From Elymus sibiricus (Eukaryota; Streptophyta; Magnoliopsida; Poales; Poaceae), in assembly GCA_039707655.1 (NCBI GenBank), contig CM077675.1, positions 418,065,162 through 418,129,161 of the forward strand: DNA of 64,000 nucleotides, in the 5' to 3' direction. This document shows, in pieces, positions 1-11,201 of the stretch (positions are counted from its first letter, which is position 1; every line of letters begins with the position of its first letter). The translations under genes and the position numbers were made by a program. The notes beneath the pieces are model-generated. The model did no database searches. It saw only the letters and a list, made by a program, of their open reading frames with translations, and was not told where the DNA came from.

Positions 1-1373
1 GGGGAAGAAGACCCCCTTTTATAGGTCCCCACGAATATGCCCGTTATATGCAGAAAACTATAGGACCGGTACAACCGCTCCAAACACCGGTAGTACCGGT
101 CGACCGGTACAACCGGTCAATGAAGAAAAAACTTGGCAGTAGAAAAGCACTAAGCGGTACAACCGCCCGGGGTACCGGTAGTACCGGTTAAACCGGAACT
201 GACCGGAACTACCGGTCCACTACCGCCCAACCAACGCACCAACAACAGAACGGGGGCACCCCCATTCCGGTGGTAGAGCGGTGCAAGTGCTGGTAAAATA
301 GTCAGACCAAGTTAGGAGTGGTACAACAGCTCCAAACACCGGTAGTACCAGTCGACCGGTACAACCGGTGTAAGAATCGGTACAACCGGTCTATGTAAAA
401 CAGGTAAGACCAGAAATGGCATAACTTTCGCATACGAGCTCCGAATTGAGCAAACTCAAGCTTGTTGGATAGAGGTCGACAAGAGCTATCCAACAACGAT
501 GATGACATTTCCAAATATTAAGAACAAGAAATGGAGAATAAATGCCACTAGGATAAGGAAGGTGACATTCCCAAATATGATCCGGCAAAATCTCCAACAC
601 CGAAAACACAAAGATGATGCATACGAAATCCATTTTCGATGAACTTGAGCTTATCGCGATGAAGACCATAAGCTCAAAAACTCACATAGCGAAAAGCCAA
701 ACAAGAACCAAGAAAGACGATGATGCCAAGAATGCAATGATTTGAGCTCTCAACGAACAATGCGATAAAGCTACTCACTCGAGAGCCCCCCTTGATAGTA
801 CGGCTATCGATACTATAACCCGGTCTCCCAACTACCACCATGAGATTGGTAAAATATAAAAACCTATCAAGATCAAACCTTAGCTTTGCACATAGTCCAC
901 TTGAGCTAGATGATGACGATCTTGTCCTCCTAAAGATGGACCACCTTTCTTGATTCCGCCGACTCGATGAAGACTAGTAGATTGCTCTCCCATACTCCGT
1001 TATGGGTGAGCCTCTCTTTGGCGCATCTTCATATGTCCATTATCCTCATAATGGAAGACAAGCTTCAAGCATGTGATCTCTTCGTGATGCTCCACTTGAT
1101 CAACCTTGCATCTTATCTTCTCTCTTCAAAAAGATGATGTCTTGAAGGCAAACATGAATGTTCAAACAATCTTCTTCTTCAAGACATGCTTGTAATGGGC
1201 TCAACTCTCACATGACCAATCTTTGGATAAATCCTTGAATACCACCTTGGTCATCACATAAACTTCAAGAAATGCCTATGGACAAATCCTTCGAATATAA
1301 CTCAAGGCAACTATTAGTCCTTAGGGATTGTTATCAATTACTAAAACCACACATGGAGAAATATGCTCCAACA
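1..1373. repeat. Partial LTR of an unclassified retroelement, cut by the window edge
   Basis: This stretch runs collinear with 15064-16713, which is a complete solo LTR of the same family. Shared landmarks are the opening ggggaagaagacccccttt, the block of CCGGTAC-type motifs, the 'gagccccccttgatagtacgg' region (778-800 against 15850-15870) and the terminal 'accacacatgga' close to the 3' end. The terminal CA falls at 1372-1373. Compared with the other copy it lacks about 200 bp near 1085 (16160-16390 in the other copy). The first half of the LTR lies outside the window, so orientation and target duplication cannot be judged. Confidence 0.7.
60..380. repeat. Degenerate array of CCGGTAGTACCGGT-type short palindromes inside the LTR
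   Basis: About 15 copies of ACCGGT, CGGTAGTACCG and CGGTACAACCG-like words occur in 320 bp. Most are self-complementary around GTAC or CCGG. The related LTR at 15120-15480 carries the same kind of array but built on GCGGTAGTACCGCT, so the motif has drifted between the two LTR copies while keeping its palindromic form. Confidence 0.6.
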
Positions 1374-2512
1374 ATGACCAACACTATAAGAAAAATGAAT
1401 GCATGATCAGCAGCATCCATCCAATCTTTAGCATTCACCACTCTTCAAGTCCTTCGGTGATAAAATGGATCTTCAAGTCTACTGATGACAGAAGGGATCT
1501 GATAGAAACATATCATTTATGTACAGTTGTTCGAAACTAGAACCCTGCATCATTAAAGTATTGCTCATATTAGAAAAAACATCAATTTTGGAAACCGTTA
1601 GTCAAGCACAATGGTACACGGGATGAAGCATACCACAAATAATTCAGTGTAACTCTTAATACATTCATAACCATGAAAAACGTTCTCAATGCTCCCAGTA
1701 TCTTTCTCTGTCATCCTAGTACTGACCATGTTCTCATAGGCATTGGTGGTTTGGTAGATTGTTTTCTTCCTTTGTTGGTTTTCTTGATTACATTCTCTTC
1801 ATACTACTTGTAAATGAAGAACAAAGTAAAAGACTATACTTGAATGGACAAGAAAGTAAATATCTTCTACTCTCTCTGGAAAGAAACATAAGAGCGTTTA
1901 GATCACTACTTTAGTGATCTAGAAGCTCTTATATTTCTTTACGGAGGGAGTAGCATACAAAGACATATTGTAGGAAATACTTATGTCTTTTTAGATTTGG
2001 TTGGTATTTTCTGCCCTTTAATTTGTTGCTGAATCTCATTCTCTGGTTGCTGTTAACAGAATGAACAAAGAGATTCAATCATACAAATATACTATATTTG
2101 AAAGGTCAACAAAGTAATGAATTATCATCACACAAAGTAATGTGCATGTATTCATACATTTTTTTTGATATTCTTCGGAACTTTCAGTATTTTGAGTCCA
2201 TCCTTTGTAACGCCGTTCTCTGAAGCGAAAAGTGCATATGGTGGCCGAGCTCCAGTGAGCTCTTTATTTTCATCATGAAGGTCGCCTACCTATCATCTTG
2301 ATCAGCCCATACACGTCTAACCCTGCTAGTTGCGCAACACTAGCGACTTGACCCTACCATACCATGTGGCCATCTCGTCCAAGATCTGCGAAGTAAACCT
2401 CCTGAAAATAAGGACACGTAAGTAAGCCATCACACATACTTTTAACTTGGTGAAAGGTTGTGAGTATGAGAAAGATTTTGTCGATAGACATATCAATATA
2501 CTATAACACTAA
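1374..2512. other. Intergenic DNA with no recognised gene
   Basis: I see no convincing coding region here. The longest open frame (1328-1540, plus strand) begins inside the LTR remnant and has no recognisable domain. Apart from the Stowaway MITE at 1870-1950 the content is AT-rich and unassigned. Confidence 0.5.
1870..1950. mobile_element. Short Stowaway-type MITE (Tc1/mariner)
   Basis: The 81-bp element starts CTCTCTCTGGAAAGAAACAT and ends with the complement of CTCCCTCCGTAAAGAAATAT, so the ends form long inverted repeats. A central palindrome, GATCACTACTTTAGTGATC, makes it almost one hairpin. It is flanked by TA at 1868-1869 and 1951-1952, the usual Stowaway target duplication. It has no coding capacity. 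Confidence 0.85.
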
Positions 2513-3317
2513 TCTTCCTAGAATTGGAGAGCCCACATTCAATTGAGGTCTCCAATTGACATTGTGACACCCGATTTTGACACGGTCAACAATTTCTCAA
2601 ATCTCTCTCATTTAATTATTTAATTTATACCTCTATAACACTATACTCCTTAGTTTTAAAGAGTCCACATTCAATTGAGGTCTTGAAGACCAATTAAAAT
2701 TGGGTCACCCGATTTTGATTGGGTCAACAATTTCTCAAAACTCACTCATTCAATTCTTTAGATAACTACACTATGCTTCCTAATAGATTTAGTTTACGAT
2801 TTTGACCGAACCAACAGTTTTTTCGAATCAACATCAACTGGCCTATAAAAACATATCAATCACGTCCATGCAGCCATCGACGTAGAAATTTTCCCACATA
2901 TGTAAGGTTGGTTAGCATATAATATAGAATCGCACCACAAAAGGCCCATCAAATTACAAAATTATAAATAAAAATAAAACACACTATGTCATCTCCCCCA
3001 CACATCAAACGAAATATTCCATTATTTTTAAAGTATAAGGGGTATTAGTATTTTGGAAAGTCAAATTCTTCAACTTTGACCAAGTTGAGATCAAAAATAT
3101 CGACATCCACAATATAAAATAAAAAATATGAAAACTCATTTAATGATGAATCTAATCACAACAATTTGATATTATGGATTTTGATATATTTATCTATAAA
3201 TCTAATTAAATTTAAAAGGTTTGACATTTTATAAAAGTAATACACATTGTATTTTGAAACAGAGTGATTAGGTTTTTTTAATCTAACAGCGCAACAAAGC
3301 GCGCCCAGTCCTTCTAG
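2513..3317 (+). mobile_element. Non-autonomous Helitron, copy 1
   Basis: The 5' end is TC (TCTTCCTAGAATTGGAGAGC) directly after an A. The 3' end is CTAG directly before a T, preceded about 11 nt upstream by a GCGC-AACAAA-GCGC hairpin at 3289-3302. TC...CTRR termini, a subterminal hairpin and insertion between A and T are Helitron hallmarks. The same termini in the opposite orientation bound the copy at 48462-49709. Inside are repeated units with the word cccgattttga, and a segment at about 3040-3265 that resembles a decayed Stowaway MITE (tttcaaaatacaatg end). Confidence 0.65.
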
Positions 3318-3356
3318 TTTATACATGATTTCTAAAGAGGTACCTGGAGGTGCAAC

Positions 3357-5109
3357 TGTTGGAAATATGCCCTAGAGGCAATAATAAAGTGGTTATTATC
3401 ATATTTCCTTGTTCATGATAATCGTTTATTATCCATGCTAGAATTGTATTGATCAGAAACTCAGATACATGTGTGGATACATAAACAACACTATGACCCT
3501 AGTGAGCCTCTAGTAGACTAGCTCGTTGATCAAAGATGGTCAAGGTTTCCTGACCATAGACATGAGTTGTCATTTGATAACAGGATCACATCATTAGAAG
3601 AATGATGCGATGGACAAGACCTAACCATAAGCATAGCATTTGATCGTGTTAGTTTATTGCTACTGCTTTATCCATGTCAAGTATCTATTCCTACGACCAT
3701 GAGATCATGCAACTCCCTGACACCGGAGGAATGCCTTGTGTGTATCAAATGTCACAACATAACTGGGTGACTATAAAGGTGCTCTATAGGTATCTCCGAG
3801 GGTGTCTGTTGGGTTGGCGTGGATCGAGACTGGGATTTGTCACTCCGTATGACGGAGAGGTATCTCTGGGCCCACTCGGTAATACAGTATCACAAGAAGC
3901 TTGCAAGCAATGTGACTAAGGAGTTAGTCATGGGATCTTGTATTATGGAATGAGTAAAGAGACTTGCCGATAACGAGATTGAACTAGGTATGGAGATACC
4001 GACGATCGAATCTCGGGCAAGTAACATACCGCTGGACAACGGGAACTGCATACGGGATTGATTGAATCCTTGGCATCGTGGTTCGACCGATAAAGATCTT
4101 CATGGAATATGTGGGAAACAATATGGGCATCCAGGTCCCACTATTGGTTATTAACCGGAGAGGTGTCTCGGTCATGTCCACATGATTCTCGAACCCGTAA
4201 GGTCCGCACGCTTAACGTCCAATGACGATATAGTATTATTGGGTTATGTATGTTGGTGGCCGAATGTTGTTCGGAGTCCCGGATGAGATCCCGGACATCA
4301 CGAGGAGCTCTGGAATGGTTCGGAGGTAAAGATTTATATATGGGAAGTCATATTTTGGCTACCGGAAAAGTTTCGGGTTTTTCTTGTATTGTACCGGGAA
4401 GCTTCTAGAAGGTTCGGGAAACTTTCGGATGAGTACGGAAGTCCACCAAGGGTTCCACAACGTCCCAAGGGTTTGCATGGGCTGAGGGGAGGCGCCCTGG
4501 CCTTACTGGCCAGGCGCACAAGTCCCTCAAGGCCCATGTGGCTTGGGAGAGGTGGAAATTCCACGTGTGGAAAGGGAGGGAATTGGACTAGGAGTCCAAC
4601 TCCTCCCCCTTGGCTGCGCCCTAGGGCTTGGAGGGGCTGATCTCCACGCCCCTTCACCTATATATAGAGGGGAGGGGGCGCCCCAAGAGGACACACCAAG
4701 CCCTTGGCGCCTCCCTCTCTCCCTAGATCATTTTCTCCTTCGTTCGTGGTTCCGGTAGCGCTTGGCGAAGCCCTGCTGGCACTGCTCCACCACCACCTCC
4801 ACCATATCGTCGTGTTGGTTGATAAACCATCTAATACTCCGCCCTTGCTTGCTGGATCGAGGAGGCAGAGACGTCATCGAGCCACACGTGTGCTGAACGC
4901 GGAGGTGTCGTCCGTTCTGAGCTAGATCGGGACGGATCACGATTGGATCGTGAAGACGTACGACTACATCAACCGCATTATATACGCTTCCGCTAAGCGA
5001 TCTACAAGGGTATGTAGATACACTCCCCCTCTCATAGCTATGCATCTCCATGGATAGATCTTGTGTATGCGTAGGAAATTTTTTGTTTCCCATGCAACGT
5101 TCCCCAACA
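3357..5109 (+). repeat. 5' LTR of the copia element
   Basis: It begins TGTTGGAAATATGCCCTAGA and ends TTCCCCAACA, giving TG...CA ends over 1753 bp. It aligns along its whole length with 9519-11201 plus 30213-30280. A TATA-like string (ctatatatagagg at about 4660) followed by a GC-rich leader is in the place expected for the element promoter. Confidence 0.92.
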
Positions 5110-6347
5110 GTGGCATCATGAGCTAGGTCTATGCGTAGATGATATGCACGAGGAGAACACAAAGAGTTTGTGGGCATTGATGTTCAGATTGCTTACCTCC
5201 TTAGTCTTATTTTTACTCGGCGGTATTGAGGGATGAAGTGGCCCGGACCAGCCTTACTTGTCCACGTACAAGAGACCGGTTCCACCGACTGACATGTAAC
5301 CTAGTTGCATAAAGGTGGGTGGCAGGTGTCTGTCTCTCCCACTTTAGTTGAATCGGATTCGACAGAGGCGGTCCTTGTAGAAGGTTAAAAGACAACTTGA
5401 TTATCACCGTTGTGGATTTGCGTAGGTAAGAACGGTTCTTACTAGTTGCCCATAGCAGCCACGTAAAACTTGCAACAACAAAGTAGAGGACGTCTAACTT
5501 GTTTTTGCAGGGCATGTTGTGATGTGATATGGCCAAAGACATGGTGTGATATATGTGATGCATGAGATGATCATGTTTTTATATATATTATCACGACTTG
5601 AATGTCGATGAGTACGGCAACCGGCAGGAGCCATAGGGTTGTCTTTAATTTATATTCGCCATTTTTGCTTTACTTTATCGCTATGAGTTAGCAATAGTTG
5701 GCGCGACAACCACTTGACGACACGATGATGGAGATCATGGTGTCATGCCGGTGACGATGGAGATCATGACGGTGCTTTGGAGATGGAGATCAAAAGCAAA
5801 AGATGATGATGGCCATATCATGTCACTTATATGATTTGCATGTGATGTTTATCCTTTTTATGCATCTTATTTTGCTTAGAATGACGGTAGCATTATAAGA
5901 TGATCCCTCACTAAAATTTCAAGATAAAATTGTGTTCTCCCCAAGTGTGCACCGTTGCGAAGGTTCGTCGTTTCGAAGCACCACGTGATACTCGGGTGTG
6001 ATAGACTCTACGTTCGCATACAACGGGTGTAAGCCAGGTTTGCACATGCAGAACACTTGGGTTAAACTTGACGAGCCTAGCATATACAGACATGGCCTCG
6101 GAACACAGGAGACCGAAAGGTCGAACATGAGTCATATAGTAGATATGATCAACATGGAGATGTTCACCATTGAAGCCACCCCATCTCACATGATGATCGG
6201 ACTTGGGTTGGTGGATTTGGATCATGTCACACTTAGACAACCTGAGGGATGTTGATTTGAGTGGGAGTTCTTTAGTAATATGATTAATTGAACTCATTAT
6301 CATGAACATAGTCTAAAGTTGTCTTTGCAAAATTATGTTGTAGATCA
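5110..6347 (+). other. Primer-binding site and untranslated leader of the copia element
   Basis: Directly after the LTR is tggcatcatgagctagg (5111-5127), a decayed form of the initiator-methionine tRNA primer site (TGGTATCAGAGC). The 1.2-kb leader up to the gag start has no long reading frame that I recognise, as expected for this copia group. Confidence 0.65.
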
Positions 6348-7602
6348 ATGGCTCGCGCAGTAGCTCCCCTGAATTTTAATGCGTTCCTAGATAAAGCTAA
6401 GTTGAAAGATGATGGAAGTAACTATGCGGGCTGGGTCCGTAATCTGAGGATTATCCTCACGGCTTCGCAAAAGGCTTATGTCCCTGATGCGCCGCTTGGC
6501 ATGCCACCCCCTCCAGTTTCGTCTGCAGAAGTTGTGAACGTCTGGCAGGCGCGCTCTGATGACTACTCAATAGTTTAGTGCACCATGTTGTACGGCTTAG
6601 AATCGGGACTTCAAAAGCGTATTGAACGCCATGGAGCATATGAGATGTTCCAGGAGTTGAAGTTAGTATTTTAAGAAAATGCCCGGATCGAGAGGTATGA
6701 GACATCTGATAAGTTCTTCGCCTACAAGATGGAAGAGAATAGTTCTGTCAGTGAGCACCTACTCAGAATGTCTGGGTACTACAACCGTTTGAATGATTTG
6801 GGAGTTGATCTTCCACCCGGAATGGTCACTGACAGAATTCTCCAGTCACTGCCACCTAGCTACAAAGGCTTCGTGATGAACTATGATATGCAAGGGATGG
6901 ACAAGTCTATCTCCGAGCTATTCGCGATGCTGAAAGTCGCGGAAGTAGAAATCAAAAAGGAGCATCAAGTGTTGATGGTGAATAAAACCACTAGTTTCAA
7001 GAAAGGCAAGGGAAAGAAGGGAACCTTCAAGAAGGGTGGCAAGCAAGTTTATGCTCCCGTGAAGAAACCCAAGGCTGGACCCAAGCCTGAGACTGAGTGC
7101 TTCTATTGCAAGGGGCCACTGGAAGCGGAATTGCCCCAATTACCTGACTGATAAGAAGGCTGGCAACATCAACAAAGGTATATTTGATATACATGTTATT
7201 GATGTGTACCTCACTAGCTCTCGTAGTAGTGCCTGGGTATTTGATACCGGTTCGGTTGCTCATATTTGTAACTCGAAATAGGAACTACGGAATAAACAGA
7301 GGTTGGCGAAGGATGAAGTGATGATGCGCGTCGGAAATGGTTCCAAGGTTGATGTGATCGCCGTCGGCACGCTCGCTCTTCAATTACCATCGGGATTAGT
7401 AGTAAACCTAAATAATTGTTATTTGGTGCCTCCGTTGAGCATGAACATTATATATGGATCTTGTTTATTGCGATACGGTTATTTATTTAAACCAGAGAAT
7501 AATGGTTGTTCTATTTATATGAGTAACATCTTTTATGGTCATGCACCCAATGTGAATGGTTTATTCTTGTTGAATCTCGATAGTAGTGATACACACGTTC
7601 GT
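6348..7602 (+). pseudogene. Broken copia gag and protease
   Basis: The reading frame from ATG 6348 encodes a copia Gag: an N-terminal MARAVAPLNFNAFLDK start, a UBN2/gag core with 'LPPSYKGFVMNYD' and a Lys/Gly-rich basic stretch. Gag packages the element RNA. The frame is closed by TAG at 6576-6578 and TAA at 6672-6674. The zinc knuckle starts (CFYCKG, about 7100) but loses the usual residues before its His, and the frame shifts there. Beyond it are the protease-like motif WVFDTG (about 7237) and a continuing polyprotein region to about 7600. The pre-integrase His motif and the integrase are absent. It cannot make a functional polyprotein. Confidence 0.88.
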
Positions 7603-7933
7603 AACATCCTCCACCAGGCCGCGCCAGGGGGCCTCTGGCGCGCCCTGGTGGAGGATGGCCACCCTGGGCCCCCTCTTCTGGTGTTCTTTGGCCCATCTTC
7701 TTTCTTCTGGTCCATAAAAAATCCACAAAAATCCCCGCAGCGTTTGGGCTCCGTTTGGTACTGATTTTCTGCGAAGTAAAAAACAAGCAAAAACGGCAAC
7801 TGGCACTTTGGCACTATGTCAATAGGTTAGTCAAAATGATATAAAGTTGTAATAAAATGATTATAAAACATCCAAGAATGATAATATAACAACATGGAAC
7901 AAGCAAAAATTATAGATACGTTGGAGACGTATC
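7603..7933. repeat. Truncated Gypsy LTR fragment at the copia integrase deletion
   Basis: From about 7640 to 7933 the sequence matches the right part of the LTRs at 11202-12781 and 28635-30207: the 'ccgtttggtactg' word, then ggcactatgtcaataggtta, then the terminal agatacgttggagacgtatca. It sits exactly where the copia element has lost everything between protease and reverse transcriptase. No intact LTR start and no target duplication are visible, so it looks like a recombined remnant. A near-perfect 22-bp inverted repeat lies at its left edge (7605-7656). Confidence 0.75.
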
Positions 7934-7934
7934 A

Positions 7935-9400
7935 ATGGTGGGCTCGGATTCCAACAAATGGCTAGAGGCCATGAAATTCGAGATAGGATCCATGTATGAG
8001 AACAAAGTGTGGACTTTGGAGGGCTTACCATATAATCGTAAAGCCATACAGAATAAATGGATCTTTAAGAAAAAGACGGACGCAGACAGTAATGTCATCG
8101 TCTATAAAGCTCGACTTGTTGCAAAAGGGTTTTCAAAAGTTCAAGGAGTTGACTACGATGAGACTTTCTCTACCGTAGCGATGCTTAAGTCCGTCAGGAT
8201 CATGTTAGCAATAGCTGCATTTTTCGATTACGAGATCTGGCAGATGGATGTCAAAACAGCGTTCCTTAATGGTTTCCTTAAGAAAGAGTTTTATATGATG
8301 CAACCAGAAGGTTTAGTAGATCCTAAAAATGCTGACAAAGTGTGCAAGCTCCAGCGATCCATTTATGGACTGGTGCAAGCATCTCGGAGTTGGAATCTTC
8401 GTTTTGATGAGGTGATCAAAGCGTATGTGTTTATACAAGTTTATGGAGAAGCTTGTATTTACAAGAAAATGAGTGGGAGCTCTATAGTGTTTCTAATATT
8501 ATATGTGGATGACATATTGCTGATTGGAAACAATATAGAACTTTTGGAAAGCGTGAAGATGCATTTGAACTAGAGTTTTTCAATGAAAGACCTCAGAGAA
8601 GGTGCTTTCATATTAGGCATAAAGATCTATAGAGATAGATCAAGACGCTTAATAGGACTTTCACAAAGCACATATTTTGATAAGGTTTTGAAGAAGTTCA
8701 AAATGGATCAGTCCAAGAAAGGGTTCTTGCCTGTCTTACAAGGTGTGAAGTTGAGTAAGACTCAATGCCCAACGACTACAGAGGATAGAGAAAAGTTGAG
8801 TGTCATCCCCTATGCTTCAGCCATAGGTTCTATAATGTATGTGATGCTGTGCACGAGACCAGATGTCAGCCTTGCCATAAGTATGGCCAGAAGGTTTCAA
8901 AGTGATCCAGGAAAGGAACACTGGACAACGGTCAAAAATATCCTTAAGTACCCGAAAAAGACTAAGGAAATGTTTCTCGTTTATGGAGGTGATCAAGAGA
9001 TCGTCGTAAAGGGTTACGTCGATGCTAGCTTTGACCTGGATCCGGATGAATCTAAGTCTCAAACCGGATACGTATATATTCTGAATGGTGGAGCGGTAAG
9101 CTGGTGCAGTTCCAAGCAAAGCGTGGTAGCAGATTCTACATGTGAAGCAGAGTACATCACTGCTTCGGAAGCGGCGAAGGAAGGAGTCTGGATGAAACAG
9201 TTCATGATAGATCTCAGATTTGTGCCCAGTGCACTAGATCCGATAACTCTCTTGTGTGACAACACTAGTTCCATTGCTCTAGTTAAAGAGGACCAAACAC
9301 ATAAAGCACCACTTCAATTCCAACCGCGATTACATCAAGGAGGAGGACATAAATATTTGCAAAGTACATACAGATCCTAATGTTGCAGACCCGTTGACTA
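7935..9400 (+). pseudogene. Broken copia reverse transcriptase and RNase H
   Basis: The frame from about 7935 encodes a Ty1/copia reverse transcriptase: NKWLEAMKFEIGSMYEN start, KARLVAKGF, the QMDVKTAFLNG palm motif and the catalytic YVDDILLIG (about 8500). A TAG at 8571-8573 is followed in the same frame by the rest of RT and by RNase H (GYVDASFDLD, WCSSKQSVVADSTCEAEY, LLCDNTSSIAL). The frame shifts after about 9290, where the conserved KHI.RR.H region is garbled. A polypurine tract (gcaagtgggaga) precedes the 3' LTR at 9519. The product would have copied element RNA into DNA. This copy is inactive. Confidence 0.9.
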
Positions 9401-9518
9401 AGTCTCTTCCATGAGCAAAACATGATCAGCACCAGAACTCTATGGGTGTTAGATTCATTACGATGTAAATCACATGGCAATGTGAACTAGATTATTGACT
9501 CTAGTGCAAGTGGGAGAC

Positions 9519-11201
9519 TGTTGGAAATATGCCCTAGAGGCAATAATAAAGTGGTTATTATCATATTTCCTTGTTCATGATAATCGTTTATTATCCATGC
9601 TAGAATTCTATTGATCGGAAACTCAGATACATGTGTGGATACATAGACAACACTATGTGCCTAGTGAGCCTCTACTAGACTAGCTCGTTGATCAAAGGTG
9701 GTCAAGGTTTCCTGACCATAGACATGAGTTGTCATTTGATAACGTGATCACATCATTAGAAGAATGATGTGATGGACAAGACTCAACCATAAGCATAGCA
9801 TTTGATCGTGTTAGTTCATTGCTACTGCTTTATCCATGTTAAGTATCTGTTCCTACGACCATGAGATCATGCAACTCCCTGACACCGGAGAATGCCTTGT
9901 GTGCATCAAACGTCACAACGTAACTAGGTGACTATAAAGGTGCTCTACACATATCTCCGAGGGTGTTTGTTGGGTTGGCGTGGATCGAGACTGGGATTTG
10001 TCACTCCGTATGACAGAGAGGTTTCTCTGGGCCGGTAATATAGCATCAAAAGAAGCTTGCAAGCAATGTGACTAAGGAGTTAGTCACGGGATCTTTTATC
10101 ATGGAACGAGTAAAGATACTTGCCGATAACGAGATTGAACTAGGTATGGAGATACCGACGATCGAATCTCGGGCAAGTAACATACCGCTGGAAAAAGGGA
10201 ACTGCATACGGGGTTGATTGAATCCTTGGCATCATGGTTCGACCGATAAAGATATTCGTGGAATATGTGGGAACCAATATGGGCATCCAGGTCCCGCTAT
10301 TGGTTATTGACCGGAGAGGTGTCTCGATCATGTCCACATGATTCTCGAACCCGTAGGGTCCGCACGCTTAACGTTCGGTGACGATATAGTATTATTGGGT
10401 TATGTATATTGGTGACCGAATGTTGTTCGGAGTCCAGGATGATATCCCGGACGTCGCGAGGAGCTCTGGAATGGTCCGGAGGTAAAGATATATATATGGG
10501 AAGTCATATTTTGGGTACCGGAAAAGTTTTGGATTTTTCCGATATTGTACCGGGAAGCTTCTAGAAGGTTTCGGAAACTTCCGGAGGAGTCCAGAAGTCC
10601 ACCAAGGGTTCCACCATGTCCCAAGGGTTTACATGGGCTGAGGGGAGGCACCCTGGCCTTATTGGGCCAGGCACACAAGTCCCTCAAGGCCCATGTGGCT
10701 TGGGAGAGGTGGAAAGTCCACCTGTGAATGGAAAGGGAGGAAATTTGACTAGGAGTCCAACTCCTCCCCCTTGGCTGCGCCCTAGGGCTTGGAAGGGCTG
10801 ATGTCCACGCCCCTTCACCTATATATAGAGGGGAGGGGCGCCCCAAGAGGACACACCAAGCCCTTGCCGCCTCCCTCTCTTCCTAGATTGTTTTCTCCTC
10901 CGTTCGTGGTTCCGGAAGCGCTTGGCGAAGCCCTGCTCGCACTGCTCCACCACCACCTCCACCATGCTGTCGTTCTGGTTCAGAACCCATCTACTACTCT
11001 GCCCTCGCTTGCAGGATCGAGGAGGCAGAGACGTCATCGAGCCGCATGTGTGTTGAACGCGGCGGTGCCGTCCGTTCGGCGCTAGATCGGGACAAATCGT
11101 GATTGGATCGTGAAGACGTAGGACTCCATCAACCGTGTTATATACGCTTCCGCTTAGCGATCTACAAGGGTATGTAGATACACTCCCCCTCTCGTAGCTA
11201 T
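9519..11201 (+). repeat. 3' LTR of the copia element, main part
   Basis: It starts TGTTGGAAATATGCCCTAGA and aligns with the 5' LTR until gctat at 11197-11201, where the nested Gypsy-like element enters. The remainder of this LTR is at 30213-30280. Confidence 0.9.
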
